64,000 nt of DNA from Domibacillus sp. PGB-M46 (GTDB taxonomy: Bacteria > Bacillota > Bacilli > Bacillales > Domibacillaceae), in the NCBI RefSeq assembly GCF_022668875.1, contig NZ_JAKGCR010000003.1, forward strand, positions 298,444-362,443, given 5' to 3'. Positions within the stretch are counted from its first letter, which is position 1, and every line of letters starts with the position of its first letter. Made by a program: the position numbers and the translations under genes. Positions 22,643-31,441 of this stretch are shown one piece after another. A model generated the notes under the pieces. That model made no database searches and was not told where the DNA came from. It was given only the letters and a program-made list of their open reading frames with translations.

Positions 22643-22680
22643 AAGAGGGGATCCCAAACAGGGCCTCTCTTTTTATTTTA
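22643..22680 (+). terminator. Terminator of the SLH amidase gene
   Basis: AGAGG pairs with CCTCT, with an inner CCC/GGG pair, followed by TTTTTATTTT. Confidence 0.7.
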
Positions 22681-22704
22681 GTTTTGAAGAAAGAGGTGAC
22701 CAAT

Positions 22705-24627
22705 ATGAAGGCTATAAAACTACCTGCTCTGATTTTTACAGCTTTATTTTTATTTTTTCACACACCATCCGCTCCTAAAGCGGCGGTCCAGGACGGCAGG
22801 CAGGCCGTTATTCTATTTAAAAGCCAGGTAGATAAAGAGCTTTTGGAACAATTCTCTGAATCGGTTGACTACATATTTCAAGAAATCCCGGCCGCATCAA
22901 TTACTATAAGCGAGGCGCAGAGAAAAGCACTCCAAATGTCACCGGAGGTTGAATCGGTTTCTTATGATATGCCGGTTCAGTCATCTGCACAAACAATTTC
23001 TTACGGTTACGAAAAAGTAGGCGTGAAAAATATGGTGCCTTCTACGCTAAAAGGAGCCGGTGTAAAAATTGGCGTATTGGATTCAGGTATTGACACACGC
23101 CACCCGGATTTGCAGAAAAGAGTGGTCGGCGGCACATGTACAATGACCATTGTGGATCCCGCCGGATGTCCGGACTCTTATAATGACAATGCCGGGCATG
23201 GCACACATGTAGCGGGTATTATTGCAGCCAATAATAATACGTTCGGCACAATCGGGGTGGCCCCGGCGGCGAGCCTGTATGCCATTAAAGTGCTCGATGA
23301 GCGCGGCGAAGGGTCCACAAGCACATTGATTGCCGGAGTAGAATGGGCGATTAAGCAGAAGCTGAATATTTTAAATATCAGTATTACGTCACCTGTTTAT
23401 GAATTGGCGATGGAAGAAGTAATGCAAAAAGCATATAATGCCGGCATTTTAATTGTAGGAGCAGCCGGAAATACCGGGCCGCCTGTTTCAGGAAATGATT
23501 CATCGGTTGAGTATCCAGCGAAGTTTGATAGTGTTATTGCGGTATCATCGATTGATGAGTATGACAAAATAGACAGCCGGTCTTCGCTTGGTAAAGAAAT
23601 TGAGTTAACCGCACCTGGCGTGAAAATTTACAGCACGTATCCGGATTCCGATTACACAACATCCAGCGGTACCTCTATGGCGGCTCCGTACGTATCCGGC
23701 ATGGCCGCTTTATACAAAGAAAAGTATCCTGAAATGACAAACAAACAGCTTCGCCTCCTGCTGCAGAAAAACGCGAAGGACTTAGGAGCAGCCGGCCGCG
23801 ACCGTTATTTCGGCTTCGGTCTTGTACAGGCGGATAAGAATCCAATTAATCACGGTATTGAACTTCCTTATACAACGGATAGTAAAGGAAAGCTGACTGT
23901 TGATACAAGCGGCCTTGTTGCCCGTTTCGGTACGTACAATGTATACCGCGGTGACCAGCTAGTCGGCAAAAACAAAACGGCAGCAGAGTGGACAGACTAC
24001 GCTTCAGCAGGCACAGTCAGCTACTATTTCCATCCGGTTGTAAACGGAGCGGAAGACGAAACATCGTTTATAACATTAAAGGCAGCGATTGCGTCTCCGA
24101 AAATTCAAGATTTGCTTTCTTCTAAATGGTATGACCGTTACGTAACGTACTTGAACCACGAAGGAATTATGACAGGCTTTACGGATGGCACTATTAAGCC
24201 GGAATCCAATATTACACGCGGGGAAGCAGCAATTCTAATCGGGAAATCCCTTGGTTTAAACGGCACCCAGCGTGAGACATCGTTTAAAGATGTAACAGCA
24301 AATGTGAGCTCATCTGGCTATATTCAAAGCTTAGCAGACGCAGGTATTACAACGGGCTTTGGAGATGGATCTTTCCGTCCGGGCCAGCTGGTCACACGGG
24401 CTGAAATGGCCATCTTGATTTCAAAAGCCTATCAGATCAACCCGGCTTCGACGGGTACGTTAAAAGATATTACGGCAAGCATTACCGGCTATCAATATAT
24501 TAACGGGGTAGCGGCAGCAGGCATTGCCGGCGGTTATGAAGACGGTACATTCCGTCCGCATACCCATATGAACCGTGCGCAGTTTGCGACATTTCTAGCA
24601 CGTGCAATCAACAATGAATTGCGATAA
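22705..24627 (+). CDS. SLH-anchored subtilisin-like serine protease
   Basis: Secreted S8 protease of 640 residues. Signal peptide about 1-27, a short I9-type propeptide (about 30-90), then the catalytic domain: aspartate in GVLDSGID, histidine in GHGTHVAGI, serine in SSGTSMAAP. Two cysteines (GGTCTM, AGCPDS) may form a disulfide near the substrate site. The C-terminal third holds three SLH repeats with ITRGE, VTRAE and MNRAQ. Its SLH repeats are close to those of the amidase upstream (LGLNGTQRETSF against LQLNGTKRETKF), which suggests recent duplication. Start ATG 22705 follows AGAGGTGA by 5 nt. Confidence 0.93.
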   Translation: MKAIKLPALIFTALFLFFHTPSAPKAAVQDGRQAVILFKSQVDKELLEQFSESVDYIFQEIPAASITISEAQRKALQMSPEVESVSYDMPVQSSAQTISYGYEKVGVKNMVPSTLKGAGVKIGVLDSGIDTRHPDLQKRVVGGTCTMTIVDPAGCPDSYNDNAGHGTHVAGIIAANNNTFGTIGVAPAASLYAIKVLDERGEGSTSTLIAGVEWAIKQKLNILNISITSPVYELAMEEVMQKAYNAGILIVGAAGNTGPPVSGNDSSVEYPAKFDSVIAVSSIDEYDKIDSRSSLGKEIELTAPGVKIYSTYPDSDYTTSSGTSMAAPYVSGMAALYKEKYPEMTNKQLRLLLQKNAKDLGAAGRDRYFGFGLVQADKNPINHGIELPYTTDSKGKLTVDTSGLVARFGTYNVYRGDQLVGKNKTAAEWTDYASAGTVSYYFHPVVNGAEDETSFITLKAAIASPKIQDLLSSKWYDRYVTYLNHEGIMTGFTDGTIKPESNITRGEAAILIGKSLGLNGTQRETSFKDVTANVSSSGYIQSLADAGITTGFGDGSFRPGQLVTRAEMAILISKAYQINPASTGTLKDITASITGYQYINGVAAAGIAGGYEDGTFRPHTHMNRAQFATFLARAINNELR

Positions 24628-24630
24628 ACG

Positions 24631-24669
24631 AAACAGCATCCATCATTTTACGACGGATGCTGTTTTTTT
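24631..24669 (+). terminator. Terminator of the SLH protease gene
   Basis: AAACAGCATCC (24631-24641) pairs with GGATGCTGTTT (24655-24665), then T residues. Confidence 0.9.
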
Positions 24670-24860
24670 CGCTGAATTTTCAGTTTTATTTCAGAATCAT
24701 TTCAATATTACACAATCACAAAAAGAACAAAATAAATACAGGATAAATAACGTTTATTGTCCTATTTTATGGTTAAAAACCAACAAAAACCCCGTTCTAG
24801 CAATGTAATGAAATGATATTTGAATGTAATAGAAACGTAACCTATTTTTGGGTTTAAATT

Positions 24861-24869
24861 TGCTACAAT
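24861..24869 (+). promoter_or_regulatory. Extended -10 promoter of the NlpC/P60 gene
   Basis: TGCTACAAT is an extended -10 (TGn-TACAAT), 61 nt before the start codon. No good -35 hexamer is visible at 16-18 nt. Confidence 0.5.
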
Positions 24870-24929
24870 AGCTTCAGTGAGAAAAACACGAGAGAGAAAT
24901 GATAGAAAGAGAAAAACTGGAGGTTTGAA

Positions 24930-25943
24930 GTGAACAGGTGTAAAAAAGCAATAACGGCTTTACTTGCCGCGGTCATGCTTTTGACTCTTTCACCGCTGAC
25001 ATCGTTTAAAACGGAAGCGGCGTCTGTTGGAGAATCGATCGTGGCTTATGGTAAAAAGTTTATGGGTGTCCCTTACGTCTTTGGAGGAACAACACCAAGT
25101 GGATTTGATTGTTCCGGCTTTACTCAATATATTTATCGCAACGCAGCAAACATTTCACTGCCAAGAACGGCAGAACAGCAATACAACGTTGGCACAGCAG
25201 TTTCAAAAAGCGATTTGCAGGTAGGCGATCTTGTATTCTTCGCTAACACATATAAAGCAGGGATTTCACACGTAGGTGTGTATGCCGGCGGAAATATGGT
25301 ATTGAATGCAACATCAAGCCAGGGAATTGCGCTTGTTTCCCTGAGCAACACATACTGGGGACCAAAATACGCAGGTGCAAAACGCGTCGTGAAAGAACCA
25401 GTTGTTCCATCTTGGTTTACAGATGTACCAACAACAGATGCAACATACACAGCGATCAAAACGCTGACAGATAAAGAAGTCATCAACGGATTTGAAGATT
25501 ACACATTCCGCCCGGACGCAAAAGTAACACGCGGACAGGCAGCGGCGATCATGAACCGCATACTTGGCTTGAAGCCAGAGGTCATGAGCCACTTTACAGA
25601 TGTACCGAAAACATATCGTTTCGCTTATGATATTGCCGCAATTCGTGAAGCAGGCATCATCACTGGATTTGACGATAAAACGTTCCGTCCGGAAGCGGAA
25701 ATGACACGTAACGAAATGGCCGCTATTATCCAGCGCGCATTCGACTTGCAAATGTCACAAACGGCAGCTGCAAGCGTTAGATATTCTGATATTCGTGCCG
25801 ATCACTGGGCGTACGAGGGCATTGTAACAATGGCTTCAATCGATAAAACAGGCCTTTTCCAAGGCGATAAGTTTTACGGAACACATCTTGCAACACGCGA
25901 AGCGTTTACCGTTGCAATCTATAATGCAACGAACGCTCAATAA
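24930..25943 (+). CDS. SLH-anchored NlpC/P60 endopeptidase
   Basis: Secreted cysteine peptidase of 337 residues, expected to cut peptide stems of peptidoglycan. Signal peptide about 1-30 (TEAA). The NlpC/P60 domain (about 33-150) has its catalytic cysteine in FDCSGFTQYIY, histidine in ISHVGVYAG, and a further polar residue downstream. Three SLH repeats fill the C-terminal half (VTRGQ, MTRNE and the divergent LATRE). GTG 24930 follows TGGAGGT. It is the mirror layout of the amidase: here SLH repeats are C-terminal. Confidence 0.92.
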   Translation: MNRCKKAITALLAAVMLLTLSPLTSFKTEAASVGESIVAYGKKFMGVPYVFGGTTPSGFDCSGFTQYIYRNAANISLPRTAEQQYNVGTAVSKSDLQVGDLVFFANTYKAGISHVGVYAGGNMVLNATSSQGIALVSLSNTYWGPKYAGAKRVVKEPVVPSWFTDVPTTDATYTAIKTLTDKEVINGFEDYTFRPDAKVTRGQAAAIMNRILGLKPEVMSHFTDVPKTYRFAYDIAAIREAGIITGFDDKTFRPEAEMTRNEMAAIIQRAFDLQMSQTAAASVRYSDIRADHWAYEGIVTMASIDKTGLFQGDKFYGTHLATREAFTVAIYNATNAQ

Positions 25944-25955
25944 GAAAGCAAATCA

Positions 25956-25989
25956 ACAGCCCCGGACCCTTACGCCGGGGCTGTTTTTC
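25956..25989 (+). terminator. Terminator of the NlpC/P60 gene
   Basis: ACAGCCCCGG (25956-25965) pairs with CCGGGGCTGT (25975-25984), then T residues. Confidence 0.9.
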
Positions 25990-26050
25990 TATATAATAGA
26001 AAGATAGGCAATAAAAGGCCACCAACTATTGAAGGGAGTTTCAATCTAGG

Positions 26051-28003
26051 ATGAAAAAAGCAGTTTCAATTGTGATGGCACTTGTATTAATATTCCCACT
26101 TTTGCCATTCTTAAACAGTGGGGTGCAGGCTGCGGATGATGTAACCGGCATTACTCTTGAAAAAGAAATCCGCGCGGTCATTGCTGCTGGCGTGATGAGC
26201 GGATATGAAGATGGTACATACAAGCCTGCAAACAGCGTAACACGTGAGGAGTTTGCCACATTTTTAGCCCGTGCCCTCGAATTGCCAGCTGGACCGGCTA
26301 TGTTTAATGACGTTGCGCCATCTTCAAAGCTGGCTCCTTACATTTACGCTGCAGCAGCGGCTGGCATTGTCAATGGCGGGTCGAATGGCAGCTTCTCTCC
26401 GAAGATGACGATTACCCGTAAAGACATGGCACTGATGATCAGCAATGCCCTCGATTATTTGAAAAAAGAAGCCGTGTATGTGCAGCCTGATTTCACCGAC
26501 ATCGATAACTTAAGCTCCGCACACCGGATTGCAATCGGGAAAAGCGTCAACCTCGGCATTATTTCCGGTTATGGAGACGGCCGCTTTGGCCCGGAAGATA
26601 ACGCACGCCGTGACCAGGCCGCTGCGTTTATTTACCGCCTGCTTGCAGGCGACTTGCCGGAGCCGCCTGCAAAAAATTATCAAACAGCCAATATTGACAG
26701 CAGCGGAACGATTACACGCGCTCCGATGCCATACGAATCGTTTGACCTCGCTAAACAGGCGATGACCAAAAGCAGTTCTGAGCTTGTCCTAAAGGACGGG
26801 AAAATTATTTACATGAAGAACTATGCGGGTCTTGTTTTTGCCAAGCCTGCAAGCAATGCAACAACGGTTTCCCTGTACACAGACCCGGCACTCACAAACG
26901 CTAAAACATATGTAACCGCCTCGGCGATCGGAAGCAGCGGGATTTCCACTGAGCTGCAATATATTACATCAACCGATTCCTATGTAAAAGTGTATCTCGG
27001 CGGAGAATATTATTATATGAAACAAGCAGATGCCCGCCTTGTGCCATATGAAGGTGCGAAGGGAAGAGGCTATTATGCTGTTTCCGGCGGTATGCTTGTT
27101 CATCATATTTATAATATCGATACAAACAATACCGTTTACTATACGGCCGGGCCGGCTCCTTCTTTTATGCAGGCAGGCTCAAAGTATTACAGCTGGGATG
27201 GCATTTCGTTTTATAATGCCAGCGGAACGTCTGTCGGACGAGCTTATCAATACTTCCAGTTCTTATCCGGCCGCTCTGCAACGAGCTACACGGCCGCACA
27301 GCTGGACAGCTATATTAAAAAAGCGCTCGCGGAGCGTCAGGCTACCGGTCTTGCAAAATACCAGAATGCCACAACGAAAAGCAAGCTGATTGGCCTTGGC
27401 ACGATCGCTAAAAAGATAGAAAGCCAGTACCATGTAAATGCGCTTTTAATTGTCAGCATGGCGATTCATGAAAGTGACTACGGAATGAGCGACAAAGCAC
27501 AACGCTTAAACAATCTTTTCGGTATTGCCGTGTATGACGCTGATCCAAGCGGAGGAAAAGCGTTCCGGACGGTGGAAGAAGGCGTTGTCCACCTTGTTGA
27601 CGCCTACTTTAAAGGTACGGCCGGTGACTGGCGCGGCGGCTACTTTACGCCAAATGACTGGCGTGCATACGGCGCAGCACCAGGTAACAAATCAAATGGT
27701 ATAAACGTCAAGTATGCGTCCGATCCATACTGGGGGGCGAAGCTGGCAGGACATATGTACAGCGTTGACAAGGAAATGGGCGGCAAAGACTTCGGCCGTT
27801 ACACTCTCGCTTTTACAAACAAAGCGGGCGTTCCTGTACGCATCAGTGCGGGCGGAAGTGCGGTGTACACTTATAATTTAACGAGAATGCCTGTTACGAT
27901 TACCCAGACAAGCGACTGGATGCAGGTAATCTCTGATGTTCCAACCCGTACATTCGGATATCTTCAGCGAAGCGAAGTGAATATACTGCCGATTGCAAAA
28001 TGA
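26051..28003 (+). CDS. SLH-anchored N-acetylglucosaminidase
   Basis: Secreted glucosaminidase of 650 residues. Signal peptide about 1-27 (VQAA). Three SLH repeats follow (about 33-205; VTREE, ITRKD and the divergent ARRDQ), then a middle region with SH3/GW-like beta stretches (VSLYTDPALTNAKTY). The glucosaminidase domain (PF01832 type) is about 460-580, with the catalytic glutamate in MAIHESDYGMS and the conserved NNLFGI. A last SH3-like stretch ends the protein. A TATAAT box lies at 25992-25997. The ribosome site AAGGGAG is rather far (11 nt) from the ATG. Confidence 0.92.
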   Translation: MKKAVSIVMALVLIFPLLPFLNSGVQAADDVTGITLEKEIRAVIAAGVMSGYEDGTYKPANSVTREEFATFLARALELPAGPAMFNDVAPSSKLAPYIYAAAAAGIVNGGSNGSFSPKMTITRKDMALMISNALDYLKKEAVYVQPDFTDIDNLSSAHRIAIGKSVNLGIISGYGDGRFGPEDNARRDQAAAFIYRLLAGDLPEPPAKNYQTANIDSSGTITRAPMPYESFDLAKQAMTKSSSELVLKDGKIIYMKNYAGLVFAKPASNATTVSLYTDPALTNAKTYVTASAIGSSGISTELQYITSTDSYVKVYLGGEYYYMKQADARLVPYEGAKGRGYYAVSGGMLVHHIYNIDTNNTVYYTAGPAPSFMQAGSKYYSWDGISFYNASGTSVGRAYQYFQFLSGRSATSYTAAQLDSYIKKALAERQATGLAKYQNATTKSKLIGLGTIAKKIESQYHVNALLIVSMAIHESDYGMSDKAQRLNNLFGIAVYDADPSGGKAFRTVEEGVVHLVDAYFKGTAGDWRGGYFTPNDWRAYGAAPGNKSNGINVKYASDPYWGAKLAGHMYSVDKEMGGKDFGRYTLAFTNKAGVPVRISAGGSAVYTYNLTRMPVTITQTSDWMQVISDVPTRTFGYLQRSEVNILPIAK

Positions 28004-28040
28004 AAAAGCCCGCTCAGGCCATTGCCTGAAGCGGGCTTTC
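28004..28040. terminator. Bidirectional terminator
   Basis: A long stem, AAAGCCCGCTCAGGC paired with GCCTGAAGCGGGCTTT around CATT, lies between convergent genes. Its T run is better on the minus strand, so it serves the small minus-strand gene as well as the glucosaminidase gene. Confidence 0.85.
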
Positions 28041-28052
28041 CTTATCAGTCCG

Positions 28053-28175
28053 TTATTGAGAAGGGGGCATCCAGTAGGATTCAATTCCAGTAAAGGAATC
28101 CGTCAAGTGATGGGCCACCTCTTTGTCTGCGTCTCCATGGGCTAAAAATCCGTATAAGAAAGTGATCATTTTCAT
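28053..28175 (-). CDS. 40-residue protein, uncharacterised
   Basis: ATG 28175 on the minus strand is preceded by AAAGGAG at 8 nt, a very good ribosome site. The frame stays open for 40 codons, starting MKMITFLYGFLAHGDADKEV and ending MPPSQ, then runs into a strong terminator. The start is mildly hydrophobic but too short for a clear membrane segment. The clean signals on both sides support a real gene. Function unknown. Confidence 0.6.
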   Translation of the reverse strand: MKMITFLYGFLAHGDADKEVAHHLTDSFTGIESYWMPPSQ

Positions 28176-28373
28176 CTAGAAAACTCCTTTCGAAATAAGA
28201 TGTATGAAGAATGTATCTTAAATATAAAGCATGAATAAGGAACAATCTCGCTTTTTGTTAGTTTATCTTACACTGTTTCTTTCTGGGACGTTTTGGCAGA
28301 TTGTCGCATAAAGCAAGGAAATGGGGTAAAATAAACGGGGAAATTTAATAGAAAACTGGGGTGTACGACGACT

Positions 28374-29891
28374 ATGTCTTTGAAAAAAACAGCGCTGTGG
28401 CTTGCCCTTTTTGCGCTTATTGTCAAGCTGTCCGGATTTGTGCGTGAAAGTATTATGGCGTACAAATTCGGTGTCAGCAGCCAAACCGATGGATACTTGC
28501 TTGCATTCTCTTTTATTACACTGGCAATTGCCATGATTGCCGGAGGGTTTAATAACGTGTTCCTGCCGATGTATGTGAAAAACAGGCAGGCCAATCCAGA
28601 ACGTACGGACCGGACGGCCAGTGCTATTATGAATGTCACGTTTCTTCTATTTATATTGATCTCTATTCTGGGCTACCTGTTCGCGCCCTGGTTCGTGCCG
28701 CTTATTTACGGAAACATGACCGAAGCAACGGCGGAAACAGCCATTTCGATCACGCGGTTTTTCTTTGTATTTATGTCTTTTATCGCGTTAACGAGTATCT
28801 TAGACTCCTATTTACAGGGACGGCGTATTTTTGTTCCCTCACAGGTGGCAAAGCTTCTGCAGACCGTGTTTGGCGTTTCATTCGCACTGCTTTTTGCCGA
28901 TCAGTGGGGTATTGCCAGTCTTGCATACGGCTTTATGGCCGGAACCATTTTGGGTATTTTCGTTCAATTTTATTATTTGTTACGAACCGATTATCGATGG
29001 AGGCCGGTACTGTCCGGAGACAAAGAATTTCAGCATTCCTTTCTTGTGCTGCTGGCACCGGCCATTCTCAGCTCGGTTGTCGGACAGATTAACGTATTTG
29101 TGAATAAAAGCTTTGCTTCCGGCATTGGGGAAGGACCAGTTACATATTTAAACAATGCCCAGCTACTTTCTTCGATTCCGCATACGATTTATGCCACAAC
29201 GATTGCGGTGATTATCTTTACGCTGCTGGCTGAACAGATCGATGACCGTCCGCGGTTTCAAAACACATTTTTCAGCGGCATGCAAATTTCACTGCTCACG
29301 CTGGCGCCGATTGCGGCTGGTCTTTGGGTTGCAGGGGAGCAGGTTTTGTCTTTTATTTTTGAACGGGGGAAATTCACCTCAGCAGATACACATCGTACAT
29401 ACGTGGCGCTTGTGTATTATTTGCCGACGATTGTGACGCAGGGGATGCAGTATATTGTCGCCAAAGCGTTGTATGCACAGGGGAAAACAAAAACCGTTTT
29501 CCGTATCAGTGTATTTACCATCGCGATTAACGCCCTGCTGAACTGGCTGTTTATCGGACCGTTCGGTTACCCGGGTCTGGCACTGACCACCTCTATTGTG
29601 TCTCTTTATTACTTAACAACCTGTACTGTATTTGTATACAAAGACTTTGACAAGTCAGAGCCTGCCCGCCTGATCGGGCTGTTAATCCGGACAGCCCTTG
29701 TAACAGCGTTTATGGCGGTACCGCTTTATTTCGTTCGCCCGTTTATGGAGGATTTGTACTCTCTCTGGCAGCTGGTGATTCTTGTCCCAATCGGTGCTGT
29801 CCTTTATGTGGCCGGGCTGTTCCTTTTTTATAAGGAAGGATTCCGCAAGCTGCTTAGCCTGGTGAAGCGAAATAAAGGAGCGTTGTCGTGA
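28374..29891 (+). CDS. murJ: MurJ/MviN-type lipid-linked oligosaccharide flippase
   Basis: Polytopic membrane protein of 505 residues with about 14 hydrophobic segments, MOP superfamily. The N-terminus (KLSGFVRESIMAYKFGVSS, then GGFNNVFLPMYV) matches the MviN/MurJ pattern. MurJ flips lipid II. Because csaB and other wall-polymer genes follow within 5 kb, this copy could instead flip a lipid-linked wall-polymer unit; the sequence alone does not decide. It overlaps the next gene as GTGA. The ribosome site is GGGGTG, and a TAAAAT box stands at 28327-28332. Confidence 0.8.
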   Translation: MSLKKTALWLALFALIVKLSGFVRESIMAYKFGVSSQTDGYLLAFSFITLAIAMIAGGFNNVFLPMYVKNRQANPERTDRTASAIMNVTFLLFILISILGYLFAPWFVPLIYGNMTEATAETAISITRFFFVFMSFIALTSILDSYLQGRRIFVPSQVAKLLQTVFGVSFALLFADQWGIASLAYGFMAGTILGIFVQFYYLLRTDYRWRPVLSGDKEFQHSFLVLLAPAILSSVVGQINVFVNKSFASGIGEGPVTYLNNAQLLSSIPHTIYATTIAVIIFTLLAEQIDDRPRFQNTFFSGMQISLLTLAPIAAGLWVAGEQVLSFIFERGKFTSADTHRTYVALVYYLPTIVTQGMQYIVAKALYAQGKTKTVFRISVFTIAINALLNWLFIGPFGYPGLALTTSIVSLYYLTTCTVFVYKDFDKSEPARLIGLLIRTALVTAFMAVPLYFVRPFMEDLYSLWQLVILVPIGAVLYVAGLFLFYKEGFRKLLSLVKRNKGALS

Positions 29892-31390
29892 GAAAGGCGC
29901 TACTTCTTTTGCTGGCTGTGATCATTATGGCTGGCTGTACAGAAACGAAGGAAGAAGAGCCGGCAGACAGGGCGGAAATTCCGCTCGGCAGCCGGATGCT
30001 CGTATTGGAAGCAGAAGGGCTTCAGCTAGAGCAGGAATTTCAGCCAGAGGGACTTGACTCGCTTTACAAAGACACGGTTTATAAATTGGACGCTCAGTCG
30101 GCGAATATTACCGTCCGGGTGCGCAAGCTGAATAACGGCGACCGTTTTGTAATGACACGGCTAAGCGGGAAAGGGACGATAAAAGCAACAATCTCGATTC
30201 CGGGTGCGGACGATTATTATATGGTAGACTGGACGAAGGACATGCCGGTGCGTGAGCATAATAAAGTCACCGGTGTCGATCCGACCAAGCCGCCTGTAGG
30301 GCTTCTCCGCTACACGAAGGATCACGAGTTTATGAACGAGCTTGTGATGAGCCACTCGTTTACATCAAAAGAATTGACAGAATTGTACGGGAGCGGACGG
30401 GAAAGCCGGCTGCACGAGCTGCTTGCCGAAAAAAACACCGTCACTTATTCCAAAAAAGGGGTTCAGTTTGAATTAACGTCGGAACGGGACCAAATGGCCG
30501 ACCAGTGGTTTTTGCTGGCCGAACATCCGCTTTTTGACGAAAGCAGCCATTTAAATGACTGGATTACGTTTCAAAAAGAACACTATAAAGAAGTAAACAA
30601 CTGGTTTGCGGTAGACGGGCCGATGAAAAAGCTGCCCTGGTCTGTTGAACCTTTTACAAAAGACGGCTACGGTCTTTATTTAGGCACAATGGTCGAAAAA
30701 GAAGCAATTGACCGTTTTTTTAGAGACCAGGACCGTTATTTTTACGATTTAACCGTGCAGTCTGCGGCAAATCTGTGGACGTACCGTGCATCGCGTAATG
30801 ACGTCATCTGGAAAACCGAATTTACAAGCACGTGGCTGAAGCAGAAGTATAATATTACCGCGCCCTATGTTGATACCCGCCATAATGAGCTGATCGCGCT
30901 TTATCTGCACCGGATCGGCAAGGAGCTCGGGGTGCCTGAGCTCGAAGCTGCACTCACGGATTATAGCGATTATTTGCTCAAATTAATCAGTATTGATAAC
31001 ATAGTGCCTGCGGAGAAGGGCTACTATCCGGCTGATTACTACTCGCCGCAGCAGGGTAAACAGTTTATCCATGCTTCGCTCAACCACTCACTCGGCGAAG
31101 CGAATATGTTTATCAAAGCATACAAAGAAACGAAAGAAAAAAAGTATTTATTGGCAGCCCGCAATATTCGCCAGGCAGTCGAGTCAACCGGCGGAAAATG
31201 GATTCGGCCGAATGGCGACCTTTGGTATCAGATTAACAGAGACGGCACATTCGACGGCGGCGACTATGAATTGCTGACGCTTTACGACCTGCGCCGCCAC
31301 GAGAAAAATTGGAAAGAGTTGGGTGGAAAACCGAGTCCTATTTTGCAGAAATTGATTGAAAGTAAAGAACAGTATTTAAATTCAAAATAA
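29888..31390 (+). CDS. Lipoprotein, possible D-glucuronyl C5-epimerase-like domain
   Basis: Predicted lipoprotein of 500 residues: signal with lipobox MAGC (cysteine about residue 17), then a charged linker. The C-terminal half (about 270-490) is helical, with NHSLGEANMFIKAYKETKEK and LWYQINRDGTFDGGDYELL. This resembles the alpha/alpha toroid of C5-epimerase-like (PF06662) and related glycan-active proteins. That assignment is tentative. It is translationally coupled to the flippase (GTGA), so a role in an exported glycan is likely. Confidence 0.6.
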   Translation: MRKALLLLLAVIIMAGCTETKEEEPADRAEIPLGSRMLVLEAEGLQLEQEFQPEGLDSLYKDTVYKLDAQSANITVRVRKLNNGDRFVMTRLSGKGTIKATISIPGADDYYMVDWTKDMPVREHNKVTGVDPTKPPVGLLRYTKDHEFMNELVMSHSFTSKELTELYGSGRESRLHELLAEKNTVTYSKKGVQFELTSERDQMADQWFLLAEHPLFDESSHLNDWITFQKEHYKEVNNWFAVDGPMKKLPWSVEPFTKDGYGLYLGTMVEKEAIDRFFRDQDRYFYDLTVQSAANLWTYRASRNDVIWKTEFTSTWLKQKYNITAPYVDTRHNELIALYLHRIGKELGVPELEAALTDYSDYLLKLISIDNIVPAEKGYYPADYYSPQQGKQFIHASLNHSLGEANMFIKAYKETKEKKYLLAARNIRQAVESTGGKWIRPNGDLWYQINRDGTFDGGDYELLTLYDLRRHEKNWKELGGKPSPILQKLIESKEQYLNSK

Positions 31391-31441
31391 CTTTCGCTAT
31401 AATGCTTAATTAAGGGGAAAAAAGAAAGGATGGATTTCTTT

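Noticed and set aside
24602..24808. 68-residue frame after the SLH subtilase
   Set aside because: Starts inside the subtilase gene, runs through its terminator and has no ribosome site.
28291..28310. Sigma-54-like TTGGCA...TCGCA before the flippase gene
   Set aside because: The second element does not match TTGC, and no activator context is present.
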